64,000 bases of DNA from DASZFV01 sp036494575. Its GTDB lineage: Bacteria > Myxococcota_A > Polyangia > Fen-1088. Shown here piece by piece: positions 7,219 to 15,709 of this stretch. The stretch spans positions 1 to 64,000 of the forward strand of contig DASXOE010000041.1 of the NCBI GenBank assembly GCA_036494575.1. Direction: 5' to 3'. The notes beneath the pieces are model-generated. The model ran no database searches. It saw only the letters and a program-made list of their open reading frames with translations, and had not been told where the DNA came from. Every line of letters starts with the position of its first letter. Within the stretch, counting starts at the first letter, position 1. The position numbers were made by a program, and so were the translations under genes.

Positions 7219-9279
7219 TCAAGCTCCGGCCTTGGAGTCGAGCGGCGGCGGGGCGGGCGCCCGCGGCGCTTCCGAGGCGCGGTCACGGGCGCGCAGCCAC
7301 TCGGCCACGCCCCATGCCTGCGCGACGCAGCCCCGCGGCGCGAACGGAGGCTCGGCGTCGAACACCTCCGCGATCTGACCGATGCAGCTCTGCATGGCGT
7401 GGTCGCCGAGCCCCCGCAACGACGCGCGCGCCTTCTCTCGCGCCCCCGGCTCCGTGCGCAGGAGGGCGTCGACGTACGGTCCGATGAGCCAGCTCCAGAC
7501 AGTGCCCTGGTGGTAGGCCGCGTCGCGCGTCCGGAGGTCGCCGTGGTAGTTCGCCTGGTAGCCGGGGCTGCCCGGCGCGAGAGAGCGCAGCCCGACGGGC
7601 GTGAGCAGCGTGCGCTCGACGATCTCGAGGACCGAGCGCCAGCGCGAGCGGTCGAGCACGGGATGGCCGAGCGAGAAGGCGATGAGCTGGTTCGGGCGCA
7701 GAGCCGGGTCGACCTTGGTCTCGGGGCCGTCGATGACGTCATAGAGGTAGCCGCCCTCGTCTTGCCAGAAGCGCGTGTTGAACGACGCGCGCACCTGCCG
7801 CGCCCGGTCCTCGGTCTCGCGGGCGTCGCCTTCGCGCTCGAGCGCGCGCCGCCAGCCGGACATGACTATGAGCGCGTTGTACCAAAGGGCGTTGATCTCG
7901 ACGGCCTTCCCGCGCCGCGGCGTCACGACCCAGTCGCCGCACTTCGCGTCCATCCACGTGAGCGCGTAGCCGTCCTCGCCCTGCGAGAGCAGACCATCGC
8001 CCGGATCGACGTGGATGCCGAAGCGCGTGCCCGCGACGTGCTTGGCGATGATGTTCTCCAGCAGAGGCATGAGCTCGCGCAGGAAGGCGACGTCGCCCGT
8101 GTAGGCGAGGTAGCGCTCGAGGGCGTGGAAGAACCACAGCGTCGCGTCCGCCGTGTGATAGAGGCCCTCGTGCGCGCCCTCGGGGAAGAGGTTGGGCACG
8201 AGGCCGTCGCGCACGTAGCCGGCGAAGGTGCGCAGGATCCAGCGCGCCTCGCGGTGCCGGCCCGTGAGCAGGCACAGCCCCTCGAGCGAGATCATCGTGT
8301 CTCGTCCCCAGTCGGTGAACCAATGATAGCCAGCGATGATCGTGCGCAGGCTGTCGCCGCGCGCGCGCGCCCGCGCGGCGTCGACGGTTCGGCCCACGGG
8401 CGAGATCACGAACTGGTCGGCGCCCAGCGCGAGGCTGTCCGCGACGGCGTCGGCGCCCGCGGTCGGGACGCGCCGCAGGAGCCCGACGCGCCTGTCGCGC
8501 TCGCAGTCCTGCAGCTCGGCTGGATCGAGCGCGAGCAGGATCTCCCAGTCCTCCGCCGAGGCGACGAACGTCGCGGGAACGCCGGGCTCGAGCGTGACGT
8601 CGAACCGGCCGCGCGACCACAGCACGCCGCGCGAGTCGTAACCGCGGGCGGCTTCGACGGCGTACTCGACGGGGCGCCGCTCGGACGGCTCGAAGACGAA
8701 GCTCGTGCGCGCGCCGCTCACGTACATGCGCAGCGGCGGGTAGGGCCCGCCGCTCGTGAGCTCGAAGCGATCCTCCGTGAGCGAGACCGTGTAGACGGGC
8801 AGGTCGGTGGCGACCGAGCCCTCGTGCGGGCGCACGTGGATCGCTGGGCGCAGGTGCAGGCCGAGGCCGGTCGGGCCCTCGAGCAGGCGATAGACGACGG
8901 CGACGGTGTTCTGCCGCGCCGGCAGGAAGAGGCGGCGCTCGAGGCGGATGCCTTCGATCTCGAGGCACCACACGGGCAGGCCAAGCTCGAGGCGAAACTC
9001 CGCCAGCGCCGTCGAGCCCGCTCCACCGAGCTGGATCTCGCGTCCATCGGGCAGCACGAGCCAGTCGGTGAGGCGATTCAACATCATCGTGCGGCCGAGG
9101 GGGTTGCGGAGCGCGGCGATGAGGAGGCCGTGAAAGCGCCGCGTGATGACGCCCGAGATCGTGCCCGACGCGTAGCCGCCGATGCCGTTCGCGACGAGCC
9201 ACTCGCGCTCGACGAGGACGCTGGCTGGGGTCGTGCCGCGCGTGTAGGCGACGAAGGACGGGAGGGGCGGCAGGCTCAT
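7219..9279 (-). CDS. Amylo-alpha-1,6-glucosidase / glycogen debranching enzyme (archaeal-type GDE)
   Basis: The 686-residue product has the N-terminal GDE domain (EREWLVANGIGGYASGTISG, RRFHGLLIA) and the C-terminal (alpha/alpha)6 debranching barrel. Diagnostic segments are GYHWFTDWGRDTMISLEGL, HEGLYHTADATLWFFHALERY, ALTWMDAKCGDWVVTPRRGK and YHQGTVWSWLIGPYVDAL. It removes alpha-1,6-linked glucose stubs. ATG 9279 overlaps the treZ stop as ATGA, so it is probably translationally coupled to treZ. With GlgX it gives the locus two debranching chemistries of different fold. Confidence 0.93.
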   Translation of the reverse strand: MSLPPLPSFVAYTRGTTPASVLVEREWLVANGIGGYASGTISGVITRRFHGLLIAALRNPLGRTMMLNRLTDWLVLPDGREIQLGGAGSTALAEFRLELGLPVWCLEIEGIRLERRLFLPARQNTVAVVYRLLEGPTGLGLHLRPAIHVRPHEGSVATDLPVYTVSLTEDRFELTSGGPYPPLRMYVSGARTSFVFEPSERRPVEYAVEAARGYDSRGVLWSRGRFDVTLEPGVPATFVASAEDWEILLALDPAELQDCERDRRVGLLRRVPTAGADAVADSLALGADQFVISPVGRTVDAARARARGDSLRTIIAGYHWFTDWGRDTMISLEGLCLLTGRHREARWILRTFAGYVRDGLVPNLFPEGAHEGLYHTADATLWFFHALERYLAYTGDVAFLRELMPLLENIIAKHVAGTRFGIHVDPGDGLLSQGEDGYALTWMDAKCGDWVVTPRRGKAVEINALWYNALIVMSGWRRALEREGDARETEDRARQVRASFNTRFWQDEGGYLYDVIDGPETKVDPALRPNQLIAFSLGHPVLDRSRWRSVLEIVERTLLTPVGLRSLAPGSPGYQANYHGDLRTRDAAYHQGTVWSWLIGPYVDALLRTEPGAREKARASLRGLGDHAMQSCIGQIAEVFDAEPPFAPRGCVAQAWGVAEWLRARDRASEAPRAPAPPPLDSKAGA

Positions 9280-11225
9280 GGCTCTTCGACCTTCGGCTCC
9301 GGCTTTGGCTCCGGCTTTGACTTTGGCTCTGGATCTTTCGCCGGCAGCGCGGCGGGCGACATCACGACGGCGGCGTCGGCCGGGAAGAAGAGCGCGCGCC
9401 CCGGCCGCGGCCCGCGCGCGCCCGCGCCGCCGTAACGCGGGTCGTCGCTCGACCAGGTCAGCTGCCAGTCGTGCCCCAGCGGCGGCGCCGCGAGCGGTTC
9501 CGAGGACGAGGCCGGCTCGAAATCGACGCCGAGGTTGACGAGCAGGAGGCGATCGTCGGCGCCACCCAGGTCGGCGCCGAAGTAGCGGACGACCAGGAGC
9601 GCGTCCGTGAGCGCAGCCGCGTCGACCGTGACGCCGTCCAGGCCCTCGCGCCCGATGGTTGGATCCTCGCGCCGGAGCTCGAGCAGATCGCGGTGCAGCC
9701 GCAAGGCGCGCGCGTGGAGGGGCGCCTCGCGCTCGTTCCAGTCGAGACGGCAGGACGCGAAGGTCTCGGGCGCGCCCGGATCGGGGAGGCGATCGCGCGC
9801 CTCGGGCGAGGCGTAGCGGGGAAACTGGCGCAGAAAGTCGGCCCGACCCGCCTTGACGACGCCCGCGAGGTCCTGGCCCTGATCGGCGAAATACGCGAAG
9901 CGCGCCGTGGCGTTCCATTCCTGGCCCTGGAAGAGCAGCGGCGTCGACGGCGCGAGAAGGGTGAGCGCCGTCAGCGCGCGCAGCCGCCCGGGCGCGACGC
10001 GGGTCCACAGCCGTTCGCCGAGTCCCTCGTTGGCGAGCTGATCGTGGTTTTCTAAGAAGACCACGAAGGCGCGCCCGGCGAGCCCGCGCGTCGGGCGGCC
10101 GCGCGGCTTGTCTTGCCAGGCGTAGCGCTGTCCCTGGAAGAGGAACCCGTGGCGCACGCAGGCGGCGAGCTCACGTGCCTCGCCGGCGTAGTCCATGAAG
10201 TAGGCCTCGCTCTGGCCCGTCAGGGCGACGAGCGCCGCGTGGTGGAAGTCATCGTTCCACAGCGCGTCGACGCCGACCCCGCCCTCGGACGTCGGGCGCG
10301 CGAGTCGACTGTCCTGCGGCTCGTTCTCGGCGACGAGGTAAAGCGTCTTGTCGCCCGCGGCGACGCGCGCGGCGGCGGCCGCCTCTGTGAGGACGTGCGG
10401 CGTCGAGCTGTCGACGATGGTCTGGGTCGCGTCGAAGCGAAAGCCGTCGAGGTGGAGCTCGTCGATCCAGTAGGCGGCGTTCTCGACGACGAAGGCCCGC
10501 ATGGGCCGCGCCTCGCCCTCGTCGAAGTTCAAGGCCGTGCCCCACTCGCTGGGCTTGCTGCCCACGGTGTCGAGCGAGAAGCGCGGCAAGACATTGCCGA
10601 CGTCGCCGAGGTGGTTGTAGACGACGTCGAGAATCACGCCCATGCCGAGGCGATGGGCGTCGTCGACGAAGCGGCGCATGTCTTCGGGGCGGCCGTAGCC
10701 GTGAAACGGCGCGAACCAGAAGACGCCGTCGTAGCCCCAGCCGCGCTGCCCCGGGAACTCGCCCACGGGCATGACCTCGATGACGGTGACGCCGAGCCGC
10801 GCGAGGTCCGGCAGGTGCGCGCGCGCGGCGTCCCAGGTGCCCTCGGCCGTGAACGTCCCGACGTGCAGCTCGTAGACGACCCGTCCCCTGGCGGGGATGC
10901 CCGGGAATGGCGCGTCTGTCCAGGCGAACGTCGGGTCGATGACCTCCGACGGTCCCAGGACTCCCGCGGGCTGGAAGCGGGAGGCCGGGTCGGCGAGGGC
11001 CTCCTCGTCGGGCGCGAGGCGGTATCTGTAGAGGGCGCCCGCGCGGAGATCGGGCACGTCGACGGCCCAAGCGCCCGGCTCGCGGTCGCGGGAAAGCGGG
11101 ATGGCGCGCGCCGCGGGTCCTTCGCCGATGATGACCTCGACGCGCTCGCGTCCCGGCGCGAGGACCCTGAAGTGGACCCCGCGCTCGTCGGGCTCGGCGC
11201 CCCACATGCGACGTCGGGCTCTCAC
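9276..11225 (-). CDS. treZ: Malto-oligosyltrehalose trehalohydrolase TreZ
   Basis: TreZ cleaves trehalose from maltooligosyl trehalose, the second step of the TreYZ route. The 649-residue product has an N-terminal CBM48-like domain (WGAEPDERGVHFRVLAP) and a GH13 barrel with LDVVYNHLG. Catalytic motifs are DGFRFDAT (Asp 265), LYLVAENEP (Glu 300) and LENHDQ (Asp 395). GWGYDGVFWFAP is typical of the family. The start is GTG 11225, overlapping the treY stop as GTGA. An odd Lys/Pro/Glu repeat tail (EPKSKPEPKPEPK) extends the C-terminus beyond the usual family end. Confidence 0.95.
   Translation of the reverse strand: MRARRRMWGAEPDERGVHFRVLAPGRERVEVIIGEGPAARAIPLSRDREPGAWAVDVPDLRAGALYRYRLAPDEEALADPASRFQPAGVLGPSEVIDPTFAWTDAPFPGIPARGRVVYELHVGTFTAEGTWDAARAHLPDLARLGVTVIEVMPVGEFPGQRGWGYDGVFWFAPFHGYGRPEDMRRFVDDAHRLGMGVILDVVYNHLGDVGNVLPRFSLDTVGSKPSEWGTALNFDEGEARPMRAFVVENAAYWIDELHLDGFRFDATQTIVDSSTPHVLTEAAAAARVAAGDKTLYLVAENEPQDSRLARPTSEGGVGVDALWNDDFHHAALVALTGQSEAYFMDYAGEARELAACVRHGFLFQGQRYAWQDKPRGRPTRGLAGRAFVVFLENHDQLANEGLGERLWTRVAPGRLRALTALTLLAPSTPLLFQGQEWNATARFAYFADQGQDLAGVVKAGRADFLRQFPRYASPEARDRLPDPGAPETFASCRLDWNEREAPLHARALRLHRDLLELRREDPTIGREGLDGVTVDAAALTDALLVVRYFGADLGGADDRLLLVNLGVDFEPASSSEPLAAPPLGHDWQLTWSSDDPRYGGAGARGPRPGRALFFPADAAVVMSPAALPAKDPEPKSKPEPKPEPKVEEP
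9280..9340 (-). repeat. Short KPEP coding repeat at the treZ 3' end
   Basis: Repeats of ggctccggctttggctccggctttg (shown plus-strand) encode alternating Lys-Pro-Glu residues in the treZ C-terminal tail. This looks like slippage-type expansion and lies just before the coupled start of the debranching gene. Confidence 0.6.
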
Positions 11226-14086
11226 GACGCCGCCTCCTCGACGACGAGGGCGAGCGGCAACGTCTCGAAGACCTCCGACAGCGCGAGCTCCCGGGTGCCT
11301 TCACGCACCGTCGGCGTCACGGCGCGGCCGGTCAGCGCCTCGCGGTAGCGCGTGCCTGGGGCGGGCGCCGGCAAGGCGACGGCCGTGTCTCGCCAAACCT
11401 CGCCAACCGGCACGGCGGCGCCTTCGGTGAGGCGGGCGAAGAGGCGGCCCGTCACGACGAAGACACGCCGGCCGGGCTCCCCGCGCGCGAACGCGACGAC
11501 GTGGCGCTCGCGCGGACCGCGCACGGCGCATGCCTCGTAGGTCGGGCTCTCGAAGGCGTCCCGGCGCGACGCGCGCGTGACGAGCGCGCGGTGAAGGACG
11601 AAGGTCTTGATGGCGCCGTCCCGGGGACGCGCGAGGAGGTCGCGCGCCGTCCGCGCGGCATCGACCTCGGCCTGGCGGCGCAGCTCGGCGAGGGTCGAGA
11701 CGCGGCGCTCGAAGTCCACGGCTCGCCGGTTGTCGGGATCGGCGAACGAGAAGTCCCAGGACTCGTCGCCCCAGTAGACGTCGGGCACGCCGGGAGCCGC
11801 GACCTTCAGCAACGTCTGAGCGAGAGAATTGAGGACACCGGCCGTCTCGATGCTCGACACGAAGTCGTCGAGGGACGCCAGGAACGGCGCGCTCACGCCG
11901 GCGTCCAGCACCGACCGGACGAAGGACGCGACGGCGTCTTCATAGGCGGCGTCGGGGTTGATCCAGCTCGTGTGGAGCTTGGCCTCGGCGATGCTCTTGG
12001 CGATATGGGCCGAGAAACGCTCGCCGAAGTCGCGCTCGGCCGCGAGGCGCGGCCCCGGCCACCCGCCCACGAGGGCCGCATAGATGAAGACCTCGGTGAG
12101 CGGGTCGGGAATTCCCAAGGCGGCGCGCACGGGCGCGTTGAGCGCGCGCCACGAGAGGACAGCCTCGCGCCACTTCTCGGGCGCCTCGGAGAGCACGTGG
12201 AGGCGGGCACGCGCGTCCTCGCCGCGCTTCGTGTCGTGCGTCCCCGTCGCCGAGAGGGCGTGCGGCCAGGCAGCCGCGCGGCGTCGCATGGTCGCGTGAA
12301 ACTCCGCCACCGAGATCCCGAGTCGATCCGGATCGCCGCCGACCTCCGCCAGCGAGAGCAACGGGAAGTACCGATAGAAGGCCGTGTCCTCGACGCCCTT
12401 GGCGGCGACCGGGCCCGTGAGCTGCTGCAGGCGCAGCACGAAGTCGCGGCGCCCCTCGACCTGCTCGGCCGTGAGGCCCTCGGGGTCCTTGAGGAGCAGC
12501 AAGTCCTCGATGAACTGGAAGAGCGAGCCGTTGACGACCGGGTTGCGGCGGGCCGCCGCCCGCACGGCGCGCAGGATGACGTCGCGATCGCGCGGCCTGA
12601 CCTCGGTGGCGTCGCGCGCGATGTAGGTGCGGTAGACGGGGAAGCACGAGAGGACCTCGCGCAGCGCCTCGTGCAGGCTCGCGAAGGTGAAGTCGCGTGT
12701 GTAGCGGTGGTCCTCCGAGATGGCGTCGAGCCGGCGCGTCAGCACGTTGAGCTCGGCGGCGAGCGCCGTCTCGAGGATGAGGCGCCGGCTCTGGTAGGCG
12801 ACCTCCATCCAGGAACGCGTCTCGTGAGTGACCGCCGTCCAGGCGGCGCGCACGGCTGCGGCGTTGTCGGCGTCGACGAGCACGCCCGCGGTCGCCGCGA
12901 GGTGGTCGTAGCCCGTCGTGCCGTCGACCGGCCAGTCGTCGGGCAACGTCTCGTCGTCGGCGAGAATCTTCTCGACGAGGATCGTGGCCGCGGGGGTCGG
13001 ACCGCGGTCCGCGAGCGCCCGCAGACGCGCGAGGTAGCGCGCGGGCTCGAGTAGGCCGTCGACGTGATCGACGCGGAAGCCGCTCACGAGGCCACGCTCG
13101 ACCCAGCGCGCCGGGAGCTCGTGGACCGTGCGGAAGACGTCCTCGCGCTCGACCCGTATGGCCGCGAGGTCGTTGATGTCGAAGAAGCGCCGGTAGTTGA
13201 TCTCGTCGGCGGCCACGCGCCAGTGCGCGAGGCGATAGGGCTGCGCCTCGACGAGCGTCTCGAGCACGTCGAAGCTGCGTGGCACGCCCTTCGTGCCGTT
13301 GACCTCTCGGAGCACCTCCGCGAGATCGTCGGCCACGGCGCCGTCGGCGCTCGCGAGCGCTGCGAGGCGCCGCACGATGGCGTCGCGTTCGTGCCGGCGC
13401 GCGCGGGCCGCCACCCGCTCCATCGGCCAGTGCCCGAGCGCGCGCAGGATGCTCTCGACCTCGACGGCGGCCTCGGCCTCGCCGCCGGCGCGCGTCGAGA
13501 CCCGGCGCCACAGCGGTTCGAGGATGAGCCGCCAGGACGGCGGCGCGAGCGGCAGCACGTGATCGCCGTGCCGGAGACGGAACGCGCCGTCGTGGAGCTC
13601 CACGGCGAGCGCGCCGGACTCGAGCTCGCGGCCGAACTGATCGCCGAGGATAGGCAGCAGCACCTTACCCGCGAGCGCGGGCTTGGGAGGCCCCCAGTCG
13701 ATGTCGAAGAAGTCGACCCACACGGAGCCCTGGCCATTCTCGAGCACGTCGCGCCAGCGCTGGTTCTCCTCGTCGGCGATGCACATGTGATTGGGCACGA
13801 GATCGACGATGAGCCCCATGCCGCGCTCCGCGAGGGCGTGGCCGAGCGCGACGAGGTCGTCCTCAGTGCCGAGCGCGCGGTCGATGGCGCCGTGCGCGAC
13901 GACATCGTAGCCGTGCGCGCTACCGGCGCGCGACGCGAGGAGCGGCGAGGCGTAGACGTGGCTGACGCCGAGCAGGTCGAGGTACGGGACGAGCGCGTGC
14001 GCGTCGGCGAGCGTGAACCGCGGCGAGAGCTGCAGGCGGTAGGTCGCGAGCGGCGCGCCGCCGTCGCCCGTCGGGGCCCGACTCAC
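11222..14086 (-). CDS. treY: Malto-oligosyltrehalose synthase TreY
   Basis: TreY isomerises the reducing-end alpha-1,4 linkage of maltodextrins to alpha,alpha-1,1, giving maltooligosyl trehalose. The 954-residue product starts at GTG 14086 (VSRAPTGDGG). It shows ATYRLQLSPRFTLADAHALV, GVSHVYASPLL, LIVDLVPNHM, FRVDHVDGLL (nucleophile Asp), ILVEKILADDETLP (acid Glu), DGTTGYD and GAPGVPDVYWGDE-like C-terminal sequence. The length is at the long end for TreY. The stop overlaps the treZ GTG start. The gap to the upstream peptidase gene is only 7 nt, so co-transcription with the stress genes upstream is likely. Confidence 0.95.
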   Translation of the reverse strand: MSRAPTGDGGAPLATYRLQLSPRFTLADAHALVPYLDLLGVSHVYASPLLASRAGSAHGYDVVAHGAIDRALGTEDDLVALGHALAERGMGLIVDLVPNHMCIADEENQRWRDVLENGQGSVWVDFFDIDWGPPKPALAGKVLLPILGDQFGRELESGALAVELHDGAFRLRHGDHVLPLAPPSWRLILEPLWRRVSTRAGGEAEAAVEVESILRALGHWPMERVAARARRHERDAIVRRLAALASADGAVADDLAEVLREVNGTKGVPRSFDVLETLVEAQPYRLAHWRVAADEINYRRFFDINDLAAIRVEREDVFRTVHELPARWVERGLVSGFRVDHVDGLLEPARYLARLRALADRGPTPAATILVEKILADDETLPDDWPVDGTTGYDHLAATAGVLVDADNAAAVRAAWTAVTHETRSWMEVAYQSRRLILETALAAELNVLTRRLDAISEDHRYTRDFTFASLHEALREVLSCFPVYRTYIARDATEVRPRDRDVILRAVRAAARRNPVVNGSLFQFIEDLLLLKDPEGLTAEQVEGRRDFVLRLQQLTGPVAAKGVEDTAFYRYFPLLSLAEVGGDPDRLGISVAEFHATMRRRAAAWPHALSATGTHDTKRGEDARARLHVLSEAPEKWREAVLSWRALNAPVRAALGIPDPLTEVFIYAALVGGWPGPRLAAERDFGERFSAHIAKSIAEAKLHTSWINPDAAYEDAVASFVRSVLDAGVSAPFLASLDDFVSSIETAGVLNSLAQTLLKVAAPGVPDVYWGDESWDFSFADPDNRRAVDFERRVSTLAELRRQAEVDAARTARDLLARPRDGAIKTFVLHRALVTRASRRDAFESPTYEACAVRGPRERHVVAFARGEPGRRVFVVTGRLFARLTEGAAVPVGEVWRDTAVALPAPAPGTRYREALTGRAVTPTVREGTRELALSEVFETLPLALVVEEAAS

Positions 14087-14093
14087 GGCGACC

Positions 14094-14690
14094 TCAGAGC
14101 GCGGCGCGGGGTTCCCGCGCCTCCGCGTTCGGGGCCAGCACGAGTGTGACCCACCCGGCGCGCGCCCAGTCGGCCTCGAGCGCGTCGCGTCCGAGCGCGA
14201 GCACACCCAGGGCTGGGTCGGCTACGAGCCAACGTCTCACCTTCGCGTCGTGTCCGACGACGACGGCGAAGTGCGCCGTACGCAGCTCGCGCTCGAGCCG
14301 CACGAGACCGACGATCACGGGATGTCCCGCGTCGACCTCCGCCGACAGATCGTCGAAGGAGCCCTCGAGCACGAAGGCCTGGAAGCCGGCGCGCCGCGCC
14401 TCGTCGCGCAGCGCGCCCGCGGACACGCCACCGGCCGGCGCGGGCTCGCCGCGCCGAGGTTGCCACGCGTCGGGCGACGGCGCCGCGTCCCAGCGGCCGA
14501 GCGCCATCGCGAGCGCCGCTGGTCCGCAGTCGGTGTCACCCTCCTGGGCGACCATCTTCACGTGTGGAATGACGACCCAGTCGCGCGCGTCCGGCGGGGC
14601 GACGGGCGCGCCCGTGCGGGCGTGGGCGCATCCCGTCACCAGGAGCGCCTCCACGATGCCGAGCGCGCGGCGCCGCGCGCCGCCGCTCAT
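14094..14690 (-). CDS. Lipoprotein C39-like cysteine peptidase (copy 1)
   Basis: The 198-residue product has a lipobox-like N-terminus (EALLVTG then Cys 21) and a C39-like papain fold. Cys 55 lies in DTDCGPAALAMAL, His 140 in TAHFAVVVGHD and Asp 158 in VADPALG. It is expected to sit on the periplasmic face of a membrane. Unlike classical C39 leader peptidases, it has no ABC transporter fused or nearby. ATG 14690 overlaps the stop of the upstream small protein by one base (TGATG), so the two are coupled. The pair recurs at 61.8-62.7 kb. The architecture recalls the PA2778 (peptidase) and PA2779 (small protein) families of Pseudomonas, but this copy is shorter and lacks TPRs. The substrate is unknown. 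Confidence 0.82.
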   Translation of the reverse strand: MSGGARRRALGIVEALLVTGCAHARTGAPVAPPDARDWVVIPHVKMVAQEGDTDCGPAALAMALGRWDAAPSPDAWQPRRGEPAPAGGVSAGALRDEARRAGFQAFVLEGSFDDLSAEVDAGHPVIVGLVRLERELRTAHFAVVVGHDAKVRRWLVADPALGVLALGRDALEADWARAGWVTLVLAPNAEAREPRAAL

Positions 14691-14989
14691 CAGAGCAGCA
14701 CCACGATGAGAACGATGATGAGCACGACCGCGAGCGTCGAGCCGCCGATGTAGACACCCACGCCGTTACCCTTGAAGTCGGCCGCGCGGGGGCTCGCGGC
14801 CTCGCGCTGGGCGTAGTGACGCTGGCGCTGCTGAGCGTCGCTCGACGGACGCGCCGCGGGGCTCGCCTCGGCCGCCGCGGTCGGCGAGGGCGTCGGAGCC
14901 GGCGCCCCATGCGCGAGGGTGGGCGCTCCGACGAGAGCCAGTCCGAGGCCGAGGGCCGCGAGCCAACGCGCGAGGGTTTGCTTCGTCAT
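14690..14989 (-). CDS. Small secreted protein with C-terminal hydrophobic tail (copy 1), partner of the C39 peptidase
   Basis: The 99-residue product starts with a signal peptide (LAALGLGLALVGAPTLAHG). A Pro/Ala-rich middle follows, then YAQREAASPRAADFKGNG and the tail VYIGGSTLAVVLIIVLIVVL, which ends the protein with no cytoplasmic residues. The second copy (62355-62678) shares the Y-x2-R-E-x8-F-[K/R]-G spacing, the I-G-x-S-T motif and the Leu/Ile/Val end. A GGAGGAAG site precedes ATG 14989. It is likely anchored by its tail in the inner membrane. It may be a substrate or adaptor of the coupled peptidase (inference). Confidence 0.8.
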   Translation of the reverse strand: MTKQTLARWLAALGLGLALVGAPTLAHGAPAPTPSPTAAAEASPAARPSSDAQQRQRHYAQREAASPRAADFKGNGVGVYIGGSTLAVVLIIVLIVVLL

Positions 14990-15017
14990 GGTCGTCTTCC
15001 TCCGGTGGGGTTGCGGG

Positions 15018-15554
15018 TCAGGCCATGGCCAATGCCACGGTCTCCTCGAGGACGAGGCGGCGCGGCTCAGTGTCGGTGCGGAGCTGAAACTCGAGCACGC
15101 GCATCTCGTACGCGAGGCGGCGCAGGCGGGAGAGCGACAGACGCCGCTGGATGCGGGGGAACAGACGCTCCTCCGCGGAGAGGTGTGCGCTCACGCTCTC
15201 GTGCAGGCGGCGCACGGTGGCCTCGAAGGCGAGGTTCTCGACGCCGGTCTCGAGCAGATCCGATAGAAGACGCTTTTGCTCGAAGTGATCCTCGACGGCG
15301 AGGACGACGAACGTGCGATCCGCCGACTCGGCCACGTTGGGCGTGAGGCCCGGATAAAACACGCGCTCCTCGATAGCCATGTGGACGGCGAGCAGGTCGC
15401 CGAGCTCGGCGATGAGACGACTTCTGTCGCGGGCCAGCGTGGCGCGCTCGAGCGCGCCGAGGAGCTGATCGATCTCGCGGTGTTGCCCGCGCAGGAGGTC
15501 GAGGGCGTTTCCGCCGTCGTAGTAAGAGCTCAACGTTGTTTTTGCTGTTTGCAT
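15018..15554 (-). CDS. Hemerythrin-domain protein
   Basis: The 178-residue cytosolic four-helix protein has hemerythrin-type metal ligands: His in DLLRGQHREIDQL, HMAIEERVFYP, DHFEQKRLL and HLSAEERLFP. It may bind O2, NO or iron, or repair damaged iron centres, as in other HHE-domain proteins. It is the first gene of a minus-strand run (28-nt gap to the tail protein, then C39 and treYZ). That order suggests oxidative or nitrosative stress is linked to trehalose production. No good ribosome site precedes ATG 15554. Confidence 0.88.
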   Translation of the reverse strand: MQTAKTTLSSYYDGGNALDLLRGQHREIDQLLGALERATLARDRSRLIAELGDLLAVHMAIEERVFYPGLTPNVAESADRTFVVLAVEDHFEQKRLLSDLLETGVENLAFEATVRRLHESVSAHLSAEERLFPRIQRRLSLSRLRRLAYEMRVLEFQLRTDTEPRRLVLEETVALAMA

Positions 15555-15572
15555 GACGACGGTCGCGAGACT

Positions 15573-15588
15573 TTCGAGAATCGTGCCA
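15573..15588 (-). promoter_or_regulatory. Weak -24/-12-like motif before the hemerythrin gene
   Basis: Minus-strand TGGCACGATTCTCGAA gives a perfect -24 half and GG-N10-GA. The predicted start leaves only about 8 nt before ATG 15554. It is listed because the same GG-N10-GA variant recurs in the window. Confidence 0.22.
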
Positions 15589-15709
15589 AGCAGTGACGCT
15601 GTGGAGACCGGGGCTCTCGGGGCGTGCTCGCGCCGAGCCCAGCGCTGGATTGCTACCGATCGGTAACCGAGTTACGTGGCCGTGCCCTGGCGGTCCCGCC
15701 GGTCACGGC

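Noticed and set aside
7399..9435. Long plus-strand frame opposite the debranching enzyme
   Set aside because: It mirrors the codon bias of the minus-strand gene and shows no recognisable motif.
14094..14690. Bacteriocin-processing ABC/C39 system
   Set aside because: The peptidase is a stand-alone lipoprotein. No ABC transporter, double-glycine leader peptide or immunity gene is nearby.
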